Source of the DNA: Nocardioides sp. PD653-B2
GTDB lineage: Bacteria; Actinomycetota; Actinomycetes; Propionibacteriales; Nocardioidaceae
Direction of reading: 5' to 3'
Assembly: GCF_002117935.1 (NCBI RefSeq)
Contig: NZ_BDJE01000048.1
Coordinates: 1-64,000, forward strand
DNA: 64,000 bases
How positions within the stretch are numbered: the stretch's first letter is position 1; each line of letters starts with the position of its first letter. The notes below the pieces were generated by a model. That model was not told the origin of the DNA. It ran no database searches and saw nothing but the letters and a program-made list of their open reading frames with translations. Positions 42,472 to 51,493 of the stretch are shown piece after piece. The translations under genes were made by a program, and so were the position numbers.

Positions 42472-43382
42472 TGACGATCCTGCGCCTCTCCCACGTCGAG
42501 ATCCGGGTCCCTGATCTCGAGCTGGCCACCGCCTACTACGCCGAGGTCATCGGCATGGTCGAGACCGGGCGGGACTCCTCCCGGGTCTTCTTGAAGTGCT
42601 GGGACGAGCACCAGCACCACAGCGTCGTCCTGACCATGGAGCCCACCCATGGCCTGAACCACTTCGGCTTCAAGGTCACCGACGCCGAGGATCTCGACCT
42701 CTACCAGGAGCGCCTGGAGGCCGCGGGGGTGTCGGTACGCCGCTACGCCGCCGACGAGTGGGCGCCCGGCCATGGGACGTCGATCCGCTTCACGTTGCCC
42801 AGCGGCCACGAGATGGAGCTGGTCTACGGCATGCAGCAGGTCGGGAACCTGCTCCCGCAGACCAACCCCCCGCCGCGGCCGATGGGCCTGGTCGGGATTG
42901 CCCCGCCCCGGGTCGACCACGTCTTCCTGACCGCCGAGGAGGTGGACACCAACACCCGCTTCCTCACCGAGCACCTCGACTTCCGTCTCACCGAGCAGAT
43001 CCTGGGGGACGACGGCTACCAGATCGCCAGCTGGCTCGAGGTGTCCCACCGATCGCACGACATCGCGTTCATCACCGGCCCCAACCGGGGACTCCACCAC
43101 TTCGCGTACTGGGTGGACGCGTGGAGCGACCTGCGCGACGCGGCCGACGCCTGCATCTACCACGGGGTCAACATCGAGACCAACCCCACCCGCCACGGGG
43201 CGACGCGCGGGCAGTGCCTGTACTTCTTCGACCCGGTCGGCAATCGCAACGAGATGTTCACCGGCGGCTACTGGGTCGACCCCGGCGCCGAGCCGGTCAC
43301 CTGGACCGAGGCCGAGATGGGCCGGGCGATGTTCTACTACGACGGCGTCGTGAACCAGCAGTTCCTCACGGTGCACAGCTGA
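42471..43382 (+). CDS. Extradiol catechol dioxygenase, VOC type (second of tandem pair)
   Basis: A 303-residue paralogue of the preceding gene. The iron ligands are also intact: histidines in RVDHVFL and LHHFAYW, glutamate in NRNEMFTGG. Having both copies fully equipped suggests two activities or a hetero-oligomer, not one active and one scaffold subunit. ATG at 42471 overlaps the first stop (TGATG). It has short-start architecture typical of catechol 2,3-dioxygenases. Confidence 0.92.
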   Translation: MTILRLSHVEIRVPDLELATAYYAEVIGMVETGRDSSRVFLKCWDEHQHHSVVLTMEPTHGLNHFGFKVTDAEDLDLYQERLEAAGVSVRRYAADEWAPGHGTSIRFTLPSGHEMELVYGMQQVGNLLPQTNPPPRPMGLVGIAPPRVDHVFLTAEEVDTNTRFLTEHLDFRLTEQILGDDGYQIASWLEVSHRSHDIAFITGPNRGLHHFAYWVDAWSDLRDAADACIYHGVNIETNPTRHGATRGQCLYFFDPVGNRNEMFTGGYWVDPGAEPVTWTEAEMGRAMFYYDGVVNQQFLTVHS

Positions 43383-43392
43383 GGGCCTGCAC

Positions 43393-44451
43393 ATGACACC
43401 CGAGAAGCCCACCGCTACGTCTTCGCTGCCGCGAACCGAGCGCCCGGATGCCCCCGCGTACCTGACCCGCCATCAGGCGCGTCGCGCCGCGCCGGCTACC
43501 GCGCCCGGCGAGCAGGAAGAGCACGACGAGTCCGTCCCGCTCTACCTGCGGCAGTTCCGCGGTCGGGGCACCGGCACCGACCCGGTGCTGCACGACGGCA
43601 ACGTCGTCGGCACGTCGCGCGCCTGGGCCGAGGTGACCCGCACCAAGGAGATCGTGCCGGAGCGTCGGGACCAGCTCGCCGACATCGACTGCGACATCTA
43701 CCTGGTCCGGCACGGCGAGACCCAGGGCTACTCGTCCGAATCGGGGCTGACCCCGCTGGGCTCCTGGCAGGCGCACCGGCGCGGTCAGGAGCTGGCCCGA
43801 CGGGTCACCGACCGCATGAAGGTCGAGATGTTGTGCGCGCCGACGAACCGGGCGCGCCAGACCGGCGAGCACCTTCGGCGTGGCCTCCTCGACAACGTCG
43901 AGCTCTACGGTCGTGGCACGCCCGACATCGGTCACCTCCACGACGACCGGAACTTCCGCAACTTCGAGGTCGCCACGCCGGAGGGCCCGCGAGACGTCAC
44001 GAGCGCCTTCCGGACCTACCACCGGGAGATGGAGAAGTACGAGCGGGTCGGTCTCGGCGAGCGCCCCGGGTGGCTGGTCGACGTCGACCGGTTCTGGGGC
44101 ATCCAGCAGGGCGGCGGTGACCCGATCACGCATTGGCTGACCATGCCGATGATGTACTTCGAGCCCCCGGTGTCGTGCGTCCGCCGCTTCTGGCGGGGCA
44201 TCCTCGAAGCCCGGGCGAGCACGCAGGCGCGGGCCATCGTCGTGGCGACCCACTCCGGCCCGATCCGCGCCTTCGCCACGTCGGCCATGGGCTATGACCC
44301 CGGCGAACCGTTCAACACCGAGTTCGTGCGCGTCCGGGTCGTGGCCGGCGGCACCACCGCGCTGGTCCTCTACCGCAACCGGGTCCAGGAGGTCGTCATC
44401 CCCGACCTCGAGGCCCTGCCCCCGAACTCCGACCCCCGCTTCCAGGAGTGA
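43393..44451 (+). CDS. Histidine phosphatase family protein, putative aryl-phosphate phosphatase
   Basis: A 352-residue protein. About 95 mostly polar residues precede a histidine-phosphatase domain with the phospho-accepting histidine in YLVRHGETQG (His107) and a second histidine in VVATHSGPIRAF. Insertions relative to small family members include a Trp/Tyr-rich FWGIQQGGGDPITHW region. It lies between the dioxygenases and the aryl phosphotransferase-like genes. Removal of phosphate from an aryl phosphate, as CreD does in cresol metabolism, is inferred from this placement. Confidence 0.82.
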   Translation: MTPEKPTATSSLPRTERPDAPAYLTRHQARRAAPATAPGEQEEHDESVPLYLRQFRGRGTGTDPVLHDGNVVGTSRAWAEVTRTKEIVPERRDQLADIDCDIYLVRHGETQGYSSESGLTPLGSWQAHRRGQELARRVTDRMKVEMLCAPTNRARQTGEHLRRGLLDNVELYGRGTPDIGHLHDDRNFRNFEVATPEGPRDVTSAFRTYHREMEKYERVGLGERPGWLVDVDRFWGIQQGGGDPITHWLTMPMMYFEPPVSCVRRFWRGILEARASTQARAIVVATHSGPIRAFATSAMGYDPGEPFNTEFVRVRVVAGGTTALVLYRNRVQEVVIPDLEALPPNSDPRFQE

Positions 44452-44456
44452 ACGAG

Positions 44457-45572
44457 ATGTCTGAATGCCCCAGTGCGATCCCGTTCGGCACCCTCACGAC
44501 GGAGCACCATCCCCGCGTCGGTGGCAAGTGCGCCTCGCTCGGCACGATGAGCCAGGCCGGCCTGCCGGTGCCCCCCGGGTTCGCGGTGACCACCCGGGTC
44601 TTCCGCGACGCCAAGGCCCACTCGGGGTCGGAGCACCGGCTCGTCGAGATCGTCGACGGCGCGCTCGACGGTCTTGCGGTCATCACCCAGGACGCGCTCG
44701 AGGAGGTCGCGGCGCAGGCGAGAGAGCTGCTGATGACCTGGGAGATCCCGGAGGAGCACGAGACGCGGATCCGCCAGATGTACGACGACCTCTGCAGGTT
44801 GTCGGGCCTGGAGGACGTGCCCGTGGCGGTCCGTTCCTCGTCGACGGCGGAGGACTCTCCCGATGCGTCGTTCGCGGGTGAGCACGACACCTACCTGTGG
44901 GTCTGCGGCATCGAGGACGTGCTGGAGAAGATCCGGTGTTGCTGGGCGAGCCTCTACACCGGGCGCGCCATCATGTACCGGCACGAGCTGGGCTACGACC
45001 ACGACAAGGTGGACATGGCCGTGGGCGTGCAGAAGATGGTGCGCCCGCGCGCCGCCGGTGTCGCCTTCACCCTGGACCCGACCAACGGCGACCGGTCGGG
45101 CATCTGCATCGACGCCGCCTGGGGCTTCGGTGAGGGCGTCGTCTCCGGAGACGTCACCCCGGACAACTTCCTGGTCGACAAGGTGATGTGGTCGATCAAC
45201 CGGCGCACGATCAGCCCGAAGACGCACGCGCACCTGCTGACGGAGGTGGAGGGCTCCGGCCACCCCAGGGTCAGCAGGGTGCCCGTGCCGGAGGACCGGG
45301 TCAACGCGCCGTCCCTGACCGATGAGGAGATCCTCACCATCGCCCGGCTCGCCCGGGCTGCGGAGAAGCACTACGGCTGTCCCCAGGACATCGAGTGGGC
45401 CGTGGACGACGACCTCCCGGCCGGCCAGGACGCGGTGCTGCTGCAGGCGCGCCCCGAGACCGTCTGGAGCAAGAAGCACCACGCCGTCGGGGCCAAGCCC
45501 GATCCGATGGCCTCCATCGTCGACACGCTCGTCAATCCCCTCTACGCGAAGAGGCGGACCCAGCCGGCCTGA
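44457..45572 (+). CDS. PEP-synthase-like ATP-binding subunit (PpsB/CreI/HpeI type)
   Basis: A 371-residue protein corresponding only to the N-terminal nucleotide-binding part of PEP synthase: VGGKCASLGTM near residue 21, AVRSSSTAEDSPDASFAG near residue 124 and C-terminal QDIEWAVD and LLQARPETVW. It lacks the swivelling phosphohistidine domain and the PEP-binding barrel. Length and domain limits match the 40-kDa subunit of phenylphosphate synthase and its actinobacterial relatives. ATG at 44457 lies eight bases after AGGAG; GTG at 44448 is an alternative. It should use ATP to charge the histidine of the partner subunit. Confidence 0.88.
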   Translation: MSECPSAIPFGTLTTEHHPRVGGKCASLGTMSQAGLPVPPGFAVTTRVFRDAKAHSGSEHRLVEIVDGALDGLAVITQDALEEVAAQARELLMTWEIPEEHETRIRQMYDDLCRLSGLEDVPVAVRSSSTAEDSPDASFAGEHDTYLWVCGIEDVLEKIRCCWASLYTGRAIMYRHELGYDHDKVDMAVGVQKMVRPRAAGVAFTLDPTNGDRSGICIDAAWGFGEGVVSGDVTPDNFLVDKVMWSINRRTISPKTHAHLLTEVEGSGHPRVSRVPVPEDRVNAPSLTDEEILTIARLARAAEKHYGCPQDIEWAVDDDLPAGQDAVLLQARPETVWSKKHHAVGAKPDPMASIVDTLVNPLYAKRRTQPA

Positions 45573-45654
45573 CTCGGGATCAGGGCACGCCCGCACGCGG
45601 GTGGAAGAAAACCCGTTCCATCAATGCGCTTCACCTGACCCTGAGGAGGTCACC

Positions 45655-47469
45655 ATGGCCGACCGTTTCCCGAGCCCCTTCGACATTTCGACGCCGGACG
45701 GTGCGGAGGGCTGGCAGGAGCTCTACACCTACTCGTCGCTGTTCGGTGAAGAACGACGTGACTACGAGGACGCGGCCTTCTGGTTCCACGACGGCGTCCA
45801 CTGGCCGGAGGCGCTCACGCCGTGGGACACCACGTTCATGGAGTTCGCCATCGCCTCGCTGTCGCAGTACAACACCCGGCACTACCTCATCCCGCCGGCG
45901 TACGGCGTGGACTTCCGCATCCTCAACGGCTACGTCTACCTCAGCCCGGTGCCGGCTCCGGCCGAGGAGATCGAGGCGCGCGTGCCGCTGTTCATGGAGC
46001 GGGCCGGCTTCTACTTCGCGAACTGGGACCGCCTGTACGACGACTGGCTGGTCAAGATCCGTGACCTGGTCAAGGAGATGACCGAGCTGTCGTTCGTCTC
46101 GTTGCCGGACATGGAGGAGATGGAGGTCATCACCTCCGGCGCCGGCAAGGGATCCGGCAACGAGCTCCTCGCCTCGTACCACCGTCTGCTCGACCTGTCC
46201 CTGACCCTGTGGCAGTACCACTTCGAGTTCCTCAACCTCGGCTACGCCGCCTACCTCGACTTCTTCGGGTTCTGCAAGGCCGCCTTCCCCTCCATCCCGG
46301 ACCTCGCCATCGCCAAGATGGTCGCCGGCGTCGACGTCGACCTGTTCCGGCCGGACGACGAGCTGAAGAAGCTCGCCCGGCTGGCGGTGTCCTCCGGGGT
46401 CGACGGCCGCTTCGACGCAGGTGACGTGGCGACGGTCTGGGAGAAGCTGGAGTCCGACGAGGCGGGGCGAGCCTGGATCGCCGAGTGGGAGAGGGCCGCG
46501 GAGCCCTGGTTCAACTTCTCGACCGGCTCGGGCTTCTACCACTCCGACAAGATCTGGATCGAGAACACCGAGGTCCCGGTGGGCTACATCACCGACTACA
46601 TCGTCAAGGTCAAGGAGGGCGTCGACCTCGACCGACCGGTGGATGCCCTCCACGTCGAGCGGGACCGGGTCGTCGGCGAGTACCGCGAGCTCCTGGACTC
46701 CGACGAGGACCGGGAGGCGTTCGACGCCAAGCTCGGCCTGTCGCGCACGGTGTTCCCGTACGTGGAGAACCACAACTTCTACGTCGAGCACTGGGCGCAC
46801 TCGGTGCTCTGGCGCAAGATGCGCGACCTGGGCAAGGTCCTCGAGTCGGCCGGGTTCATCGCGGACACCGAGGACGTCTTCATGTTCAAGCGTTCCGAGC
46901 TCGCCGACGTGCTGTGGGATCTCTACGCGGCGTGGGCGGTCGGCGCGCCGGCGCGTGGGCCCGGGTACTGGCCGGGGGAGATCCAGCGCCGACGCACCAT
47001 CCACCAGGCGCTCAAGGAGTGGTCGGCCCCCCCGGCACTCGGCATCCCGCCGGAGGTCGTCACGGAGCCGTTCACGGTCATGCTCTGGGGGATCACGTCG
47101 GACTCCGTGTCGGCCTGGCTGAACTCCGGCGAGGGCGATGACGAAGGGGTCCTCAGTGGTTTCGCCGCATCCCCGGGGCTGGTCGAGGGACCTGCCCGGG
47201 TGATCTTCTCCGCCGACCAGATCGGCGAGATCGAGGACGGCGAGATCCTGGTGGCCCCCCTGACGGCGCCCTCGTGGGCGCCGATCTTCGGCAAGATCAA
47301 GGCCACGGTGACCGACGTCGGCGGGATGATGAGCCACGCGGCCATCGTCTGCCGCGAGTACGGGCTGCCCGCCGTCACCGGCACCGCGTTCGGGACGAAG
47401 ACCATCAAGACCGGCCAGATGCTGCGGGTGGACGGCAACACCGGCAAGGTCACGGTCCTCGACAGCTGA
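45655..47469 (+). CDS. PEP-synthase-like phosphohistidine subunit (PpsA/CreH/HpeH type)
   Basis: A 604-residue protein. The C-terminal domain is the PEP-utilising swivelling domain with the phospho-carrier histidine in GGMMSHAAIVCREYG (His561). The first ~480 residues are helical and rich in aromatic residues (WFHDGVHWPEAL, WQYHFEFLNLGY), probably the phenol-binding part. The architecture matches the 70-kDa subunit of phenylphosphate synthase, which moves phosphate from phosphohistidine to a phenolic hydroxyl. ATG at 45655 follows GAGGAGGT. The 82 bp before it contain no gene. Confidence 0.88.
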   Translation: MADRFPSPFDISTPDGAEGWQELYTYSSLFGEERRDYEDAAFWFHDGVHWPEALTPWDTTFMEFAIASLSQYNTRHYLIPPAYGVDFRILNGYVYLSPVPAPAEEIEARVPLFMERAGFYFANWDRLYDDWLVKIRDLVKEMTELSFVSLPDMEEMEVITSGAGKGSGNELLASYHRLLDLSLTLWQYHFEFLNLGYAAYLDFFGFCKAAFPSIPDLAIAKMVAGVDVDLFRPDDELKKLARLAVSSGVDGRFDAGDVATVWEKLESDEAGRAWIAEWERAAEPWFNFSTGSGFYHSDKIWIENTEVPVGYITDYIVKVKEGVDLDRPVDALHVERDRVVGEYRELLDSDEDREAFDAKLGLSRTVFPYVENHNFYVEHWAHSVLWRKMRDLGKVLESAGFIADTEDVFMFKRSELADVLWDLYAAWAVGAPARGPGYWPGEIQRRRTIHQALKEWSAPPALGIPPEVVTEPFTVMLWGITSDSVSAWLNSGEGDDEGVLSGFAASPGLVEGPARVIFSADQIGEIEDGEILVAPLTAPSWAPIFGKIKATVTDVGGMMSHAAIVCREYGLPAVTGTAFGTKTIKTGQMLRVDGNTGKVTVLDS

Positions 47470-47511
47470 CCCACCGCCCACAGCCACGATTCCTGGAGAA
47501 GGAGACACGTC

Positions 47512-48768
47512 ATGCTCACGGTCGAGCAGAACGAAGAACTGACGAGCGTCGGTCCCGGCACTCGCATGGGCGAGCTGCTGCGCCGCTACTGGTACCCCAT
47601 CGCGTTCGAGCAGGACTTCGACACGAGGCCCAGCAAGACCGTGCGGTTGCTGGGCGAGAACTGGACGCTCTACAAGACCCCGTCCGGCAGGTACGGGATC
47701 ATCGGCGAGGCGTGCCCGCACCGCCGGGCGTCACTCACGTACGGCGTCGTGCACGAGGACGGCATCCGGTGTGGCTACCACGGCTGGAAGTACGACTTCG
47801 ACGGGCAGTGCGTCGAGCAGCCGGCCGAGAACGACAGCACCACGTTCCGAGACAAGATCAAGGCCAAGGCGGGCTCCGCCCAGACCATGGGCGGGATGGT
47901 CTGGGTCTACGTCGGGCCCGCGCCGGTGCCGGAGCTGCCCCGCTTCGACGTCTACGTCCTCGACGGCATCCGCGACGTCGGCGTGGCGACGCTGCCGTGC
48001 AACTGGTTCCAGATCATGGAGAACTCGGTCGACCCGCACCACGTCGAGTGGTTGCACGGTGCCTACTTCGAGTTCCTCGGGCAGACCCAAGGTTTCGAGG
48101 CGCCCAAGTCGTTCCAGAAGAAGCACATGAAGGTGTCCTTCGACGAGTTCGAGTACGGCATCATCAAGCGCCGGGTGCTCGAGGGCCACTCGGAGTCCGA
48201 CGACGACTGGGCCGTCGGTCACCCGCTGATGTTCCCCTACGGCATGCGGGTCGGGGGTCAGTGGATCGACCAGATGCAGATCCGGGTCCCGATCGACGAC
48301 ACCACGACGTGGAAGCTCTTCTACTCCCTCCACCACCCCGAGGGCGGCACCTGGGAGAAGCAGGACCGCCCCGTCGTCTACGAGTACGAGTGGATCGACG
48401 CGAACGGCGAGTTCATCACCGACTACGTCGAGGGCCAGGACGTGATGGCCTGGGTCTCCCAGGGTGCGATCACCGACCGCACGCAGGAGCATCTCGGCCG
48501 CTCGGACCAGGGCGTCGCCATGCTGCGAAAGATGTTCAAGGAGGCGATGGCCGCCGTCGAGGACGGGGAGGACCCGCCCGGCGTCGTGCGCCGGAAGCAC
48601 GACGTGATCGACCTGCCCTGCGAGAAGGACAAGTTCGGTGCGGGCACGGCGTTCACCGACCAGTGGATCAACGGCGGCTCGATGAAGTACAGCCCGATCC
48701 GCGAGCAGCTGCTCGCGCTGCACCGCGACGCGGCAGCGGCACGCGAGAAGGCCGGGTCCGGTGCGTGA
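47512..48768 (+). CDS. Rieske non-haem iron oxygenase, catalytic subunit
   Basis: A 418-residue oxygenase of the phthalate dioxygenase/vanillate demethylase type. Rieske ligands are Cys68, His70, Cys87 and His90 (CPHRRAS, CGYHGWKYD). The catalytic iron site follows as Asp174, His177 and His182 in ENSVDPHHVEWLHG. It has no beta-subunit gene, as expected for this class. ATG at 47512 follows GAAGGAG. Placed between the aryl phosphotransferase pair and its reductase, it may oxidise the phosphorylated substrate; hydroxylation and O-demethylation are both possible. Confidence 0.93.
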   Translation: MLTVEQNEELTSVGPGTRMGELLRRYWYPIAFEQDFDTRPSKTVRLLGENWTLYKTPSGRYGIIGEACPHRRASLTYGVVHEDGIRCGYHGWKYDFDGQCVEQPAENDSTTFRDKIKAKAGSAQTMGGMVWVYVGPAPVPELPRFDVYVLDGIRDVGVATLPCNWFQIMENSVDPHHVEWLHGAYFEFLGQTQGFEAPKSFQKKHMKVSFDEFEYGIIKRRVLEGHSESDDDWAVGHPLMFPYGMRVGGQWIDQMQIRVPIDDTTTWKLFYSLHHPEGGTWEKQDRPVVYEYEWIDANGEFITDYVEGQDVMAWVSQGAITDRTQEHLGRSDQGVAMLRKMFKEAMAAVEDGEDPPGVVRRKHDVIDLPCEKDKFGAGTAFTDQWINGGSMKYSPIREQLLALHRDAAAAREKAGSGA

Positions 48769-49057
48769 CATCCACGAGGAGGCACGGCGTGCGGCCCACC
48801 ACGGGCCGATGCCGCAGCTCCCTCCCGATCCGCATCGCCTGCCGCCACCGGGTGACTGGTTCGCGTCCGACGCGGCCCACCATCTGCTCGACCGGCCGAA
48901 GTTCTGCCCGCAGTGCTCGGCCTCGCTGGAGCGGGGCCTGATCTCGGAGTGGTGGAGCGGCGAGGACCGGATCTTCCTGACCTGGTGCGCCGAGTGCCGC
49001 TGGACCGGCAACGTCGTGCTGTTCTCCCGCGCAACCATCGAGGAGCCGGAGCACTGA
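48761..49057 (+). CDS. Small zinc-ribbon protein of unknown function
   Basis: A 98-residue protein. The second half carries two CxxC pairs, KFCPQCSASLE and TWCAECRWTG, spaced like a zinc ribbon; the first half is Pro/His-rich. GTG at 48761 overlaps the oxygenase stop by eight bases, and the protein's stop overlaps the HAD start by one base, so it is translationally coupled to both. I do not know a named family for it. A role as accessory or assembly factor, or as a small subunit of the Rieske or phosphotransferase system, is possible. Confidence 0.75.
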   Translation: MRDIHEEARRAAHHGPMPQLPPDPHRLPPPGDWFASDAAHHLLDRPKFCPQCSASLERGLISEWWSGEDRIFLTWCAECRWTGNVVLFSRATIEEPEH

Positions 49058-49722
49058 TGACGTCGCCTGCCCTGGTGCTGGACTTCGGCGGCCCGGTGCT
49101 GCTGACCCCCTTCGAGCTCGTCGCGGACGAGCCGGGCACGCCGGCGTACGGGCTGCTCCACCTCCGTGGCCCGCTGGCCACTCCGGAGAAGCCCGACCCG
49201 GTGTGGGAGGACCTGCAGGAGGGGCGGATCACCGAGCGTGCCTACTGGGCCGCCCGGGCGGAGCAGTGGCACGAGGAGGGGGGCCATGAGCCCGACATCC
49301 GGGCGATGATCGCGCACCTCTACAACCCTCCGCGACCCGAGCTGGTGCGCGAACAGGCCCGCAGCCTGGTCCGGGACGCGCGGGCGGCCGGGCTCCCGGT
49401 CGGGATCCTGACCAACGACCTCCGGGCCTTTCACTCCGATGACTGGATCGAGAAGATCGAGATCGTGGGCGACGTGGACGTGGTCGTCGACGGGTCCGTC
49501 GAGGGGCACCTGAAACCCGCGCCCCGGCTCTACGAGCTGCTGTCCGAGCGGCTCGGGGTCCCCTACGGCGACATGGTCTTCCTCGACGACCAGGCCACCA
49601 ACATCCGCGGTGCCGAGGCCCTCGGGATCCCGTCGGTGTGGTTCGACGTCGTCGACCCCGACAGGTCCTTCTCGGAGGTCCGCAAGCTGCTCGGCCTGCC
49701 CCCTGAGGTGCCCGGTGGTTGA
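49057..49722 (+). CDS. HAD-superfamily hydrolase
   Basis: A 221-residue haloacid-dehalogenase-fold protein. Motif I is VLDFGGPVL (nucleophile Asp, with Gly where many phosphatases have the second Asp), motif II ILTND, motif III lysine in HLKPAP, and motif IV FLDDQATN. The alpha-helical cap lies between motifs I and II. It may be a second phosphatase for a phosphorylated intermediate. ATG overlaps the zinc-ribbon stop (TGATG). Confidence 0.87.
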   Translation: MTSPALVLDFGGPVLLTPFELVADEPGTPAYGLLHLRGPLATPEKPDPVWEDLQEGRITERAYWAARAEQWHEEGGHEPDIRAMIAHLYNPPRPELVREQARSLVRDARAAGLPVGILTNDLRAFHSDDWIEKIEIVGDVDVVVDGSVEGHLKPAPRLYELLSERLGVPYGDMVFLDDQATNIRGAEALGIPSVWFDVVDPDRSFSEVRKLLGLPPEVPGG

Positions 49723-50683
49723 GCAGCGCGAGCTGCGGGTCACGCAGATGACCCTGGAGGCCGAGGGGGTGCTCTCCCTGCGACTGTCCAGGATCGAGGG
49801 CAACAAGCCGTTGCCGGCGTGGGACCCCGGCGCCCACATCGACGTGTACGTGCCGGACGGGACGACGCGGCAGTACTCCCTGTGCGGCGATCCGCGCGAC
49901 CTCTCGTCCTGGCAGATCGCCGTGCTGCGAGAACCTCAGGGTCGCGGCGGCTCTGCCTTCATCCACGACGAGCTCCGGGTGGGCGACCGGCTGCTGGTGA
50001 CCCGGCCGAAGCAGAGCTTCGCGCTCGAGGAGGCGCCCTACCACGCGCTGGTCGCCGGCGGTGTCGGGATCACGCCGATCATGGCGTTCGCCGAGCACCT
50101 CGACCGGGAAGGCCGTCCGTTCCGGCTCACCTACGGCGGGCGCACCGAGGCGTCGATGGCGTTCGGGGAGCGGTTGCGCCTGCTCGGTGACCGGGTGACG
50201 TTCCTCGCCGAGGACCGCGACGGCAGGCCGGATCTCGACACCGTCGTCAAGCAGCTGCCGGACGGCGGCCTCATCTACGTGTGCGGACCCCTTGCGCTGC
50301 TGCAGGCGGTGCAGGTGGCGGCCGAAGCCGCGCACGGGCCAGACCAGGACCTGGTGCGGTTCGAGCTGTTCAGCAGGACCGGTGTGGAGCCCAGGCAGCC
50401 CGTGCCGCTCGACGGCGACAGCTATGAGCTGGTGTTGGCGCGATCGGGGCACAGCCTGCGGATGGCTCCCGACGCCAACATCCTCGAGACCGTCCTGGCC
50501 CTGGGGATCGAGGTCGAGAACGACTGCCGTGACGGGATCTGCGGGTCTTGCGTCACCTCGGTGCTGTCCGGGACCGTCGACCACCAGGACCTGGTGCTGA
50601 CCAGGAAGGAGCAGGCGGCCATGGACAAGATGATGATCTGCTGCTCGAAGCCGATCTGCGACCGTCTGGAGCTGGACCTGTGA
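49715..50683 (+). CDS. PDR-type oxygenase reductase (FMN, NAD, [2Fe-2S])
   Basis: A 322-residue phthalate-dioxygenase-reductase-type protein: flavin motif TRQYSLCGDP (residues 51-60), nucleotide-binding AGGVGITPIM (about 114-123) and a C-terminal plant-type [2Fe-2S] domain with CRDGICGSC and a later Cys. It transfers electrons from NAD(P)H directly to a two-component Rieske oxygenase, here most likely the one at 47512. GTG at 49715 follows GAGGTG and overlaps the HAD gene by eight bases. Confidence 0.92.
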   Translation: MVEQRELRVTQMTLEAEGVLSLRLSRIEGNKPLPAWDPGAHIDVYVPDGTTRQYSLCGDPRDLSSWQIAVLREPQGRGGSAFIHDELRVGDRLLVTRPKQSFALEEAPYHALVAGGVGITPIMAFAEHLDREGRPFRLTYGGRTEASMAFGERLRLLGDRVTFLAEDRDGRPDLDTVVKQLPDGGLIYVCGPLALLQAVQVAAEAAHGPDQDLVRFELFSRTGVEPRQPVPLDGDSYELVLARSGHSLRMAPDANILETVLALGIEVENDCRDGICGSCVTSVLSGTVDHQDLVLTRKEQAAMDKMMICCSKPICDRLELDL

Positions 50684-51483
50684 CGGACGGTGCCATGGAC
50701 GATTCGACCCGGGTCGAGGCCGCTCGGCTGCTGCTCGACGCCTACGCCACGGGCCGGCCGATCGCCCCGCTCACCTCGACCTACGAGAGCATGTCCCTGG
50801 AGGACGCCTACGCGATCCAGCTCCTCCAGGTCGAGGACCGCCTCGCCGGTGGTCGCTCGGTCAAGGGCCACAAGGTGGGGCTGACCAGCGCCGCGATGCA
50901 GCGTCTGCTCGGGGTCGGCGAGCCCGACTTCGGCCACCTGCTCGACGACTTCTTCCACCTCGAGCACGAGCCCATCCCCATGGACGGGTTCCTCCAGCCC
51001 CGGATCGAGCCGGAGGTCGCGTTCATCCTCAAGGCGCCGCTTCGCGGGCCGGGCGTGACGGTCCAGGAGGCGATCGCCGCCGTCGACTTCGTGCTGCCGG
51101 CGCTGGAGATCGTCGACAGCCGGGTCGAGGACTGGAAGATCGGGCTCTTCGACACGGTCGCCGACAACGCCAGCTCCGGCGGCGTCGTCCTGGGTTCGAC
51201 GCCGACACCGCTCCACGAGCTCGACCTGCGCCTCGTGGGAGCGGTGATGACCCGCAACGGGGTCGTCGTGGGCACGGGGGCGGGGGGCGCCGTGCTCGGG
51301 TCCCCGATGTCCTCCCTGGTCTGGCTCGCCAACACGGTGGGTGCTCGGGGGGTGACGCTCGAGCCGGGCCACGTGGTGCTGCCCGGCGCCGTGTGCGCCA
51401 TGGTGGCCATCTCCCCGGGCGACACCGTCACGGCGCGCTTCAGCGGACTCGGCAGCGTCACCGCCCGGTTCGCGGAGAACTGA
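50680..51483 (+). CDS. 2-oxopent-4-enoate hydratase (second copy)
   Basis: A 267-residue MhpD/DmpE-family hydratase. Conserved blocks are VGLTSAAMQRLLGVGEPDFG, LQPRIEPEVAFIL and DTVADNASSGG. GTG at 50680 overlaps the reductase stop; ATG at 50695 is an alternative. It is the first lower-pathway step after the ring-cleavage and upper-pathway genes in this operon. Confidence 0.92.
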   Translation: MTDGAMDDSTRVEAARLLLDAYATGRPIAPLTSTYESMSLEDAYAIQLLQVEDRLAGGRSVKGHKVGLTSAAMQRLLGVGEPDFGHLLDDFFHLEHEPIPMDGFLQPRIEPEVAFILKAPLRGPGVTVQEAIAAVDFVLPALEIVDSRVEDWKIGLFDTVADNASSGGVVLGSTPTPLHELDLRLVGAVMTRNGVVVGTGAGGAVLGSPMSSLVWLANTVGARGVTLEPGHVVLPGAVCAMVAISPGDTVTARFSGLGSVTARFAEN

Positions 51484-51493
51484 GAGGACTGAC

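Noticed and set aside
44457..47469. Broken PEP synthase gene
   Set aside because: The two frames are full-length for the known split subunits, have separate ribosome-binding sites, and the PEP-binding barrel is absent from both, so this is not one gene interrupted.
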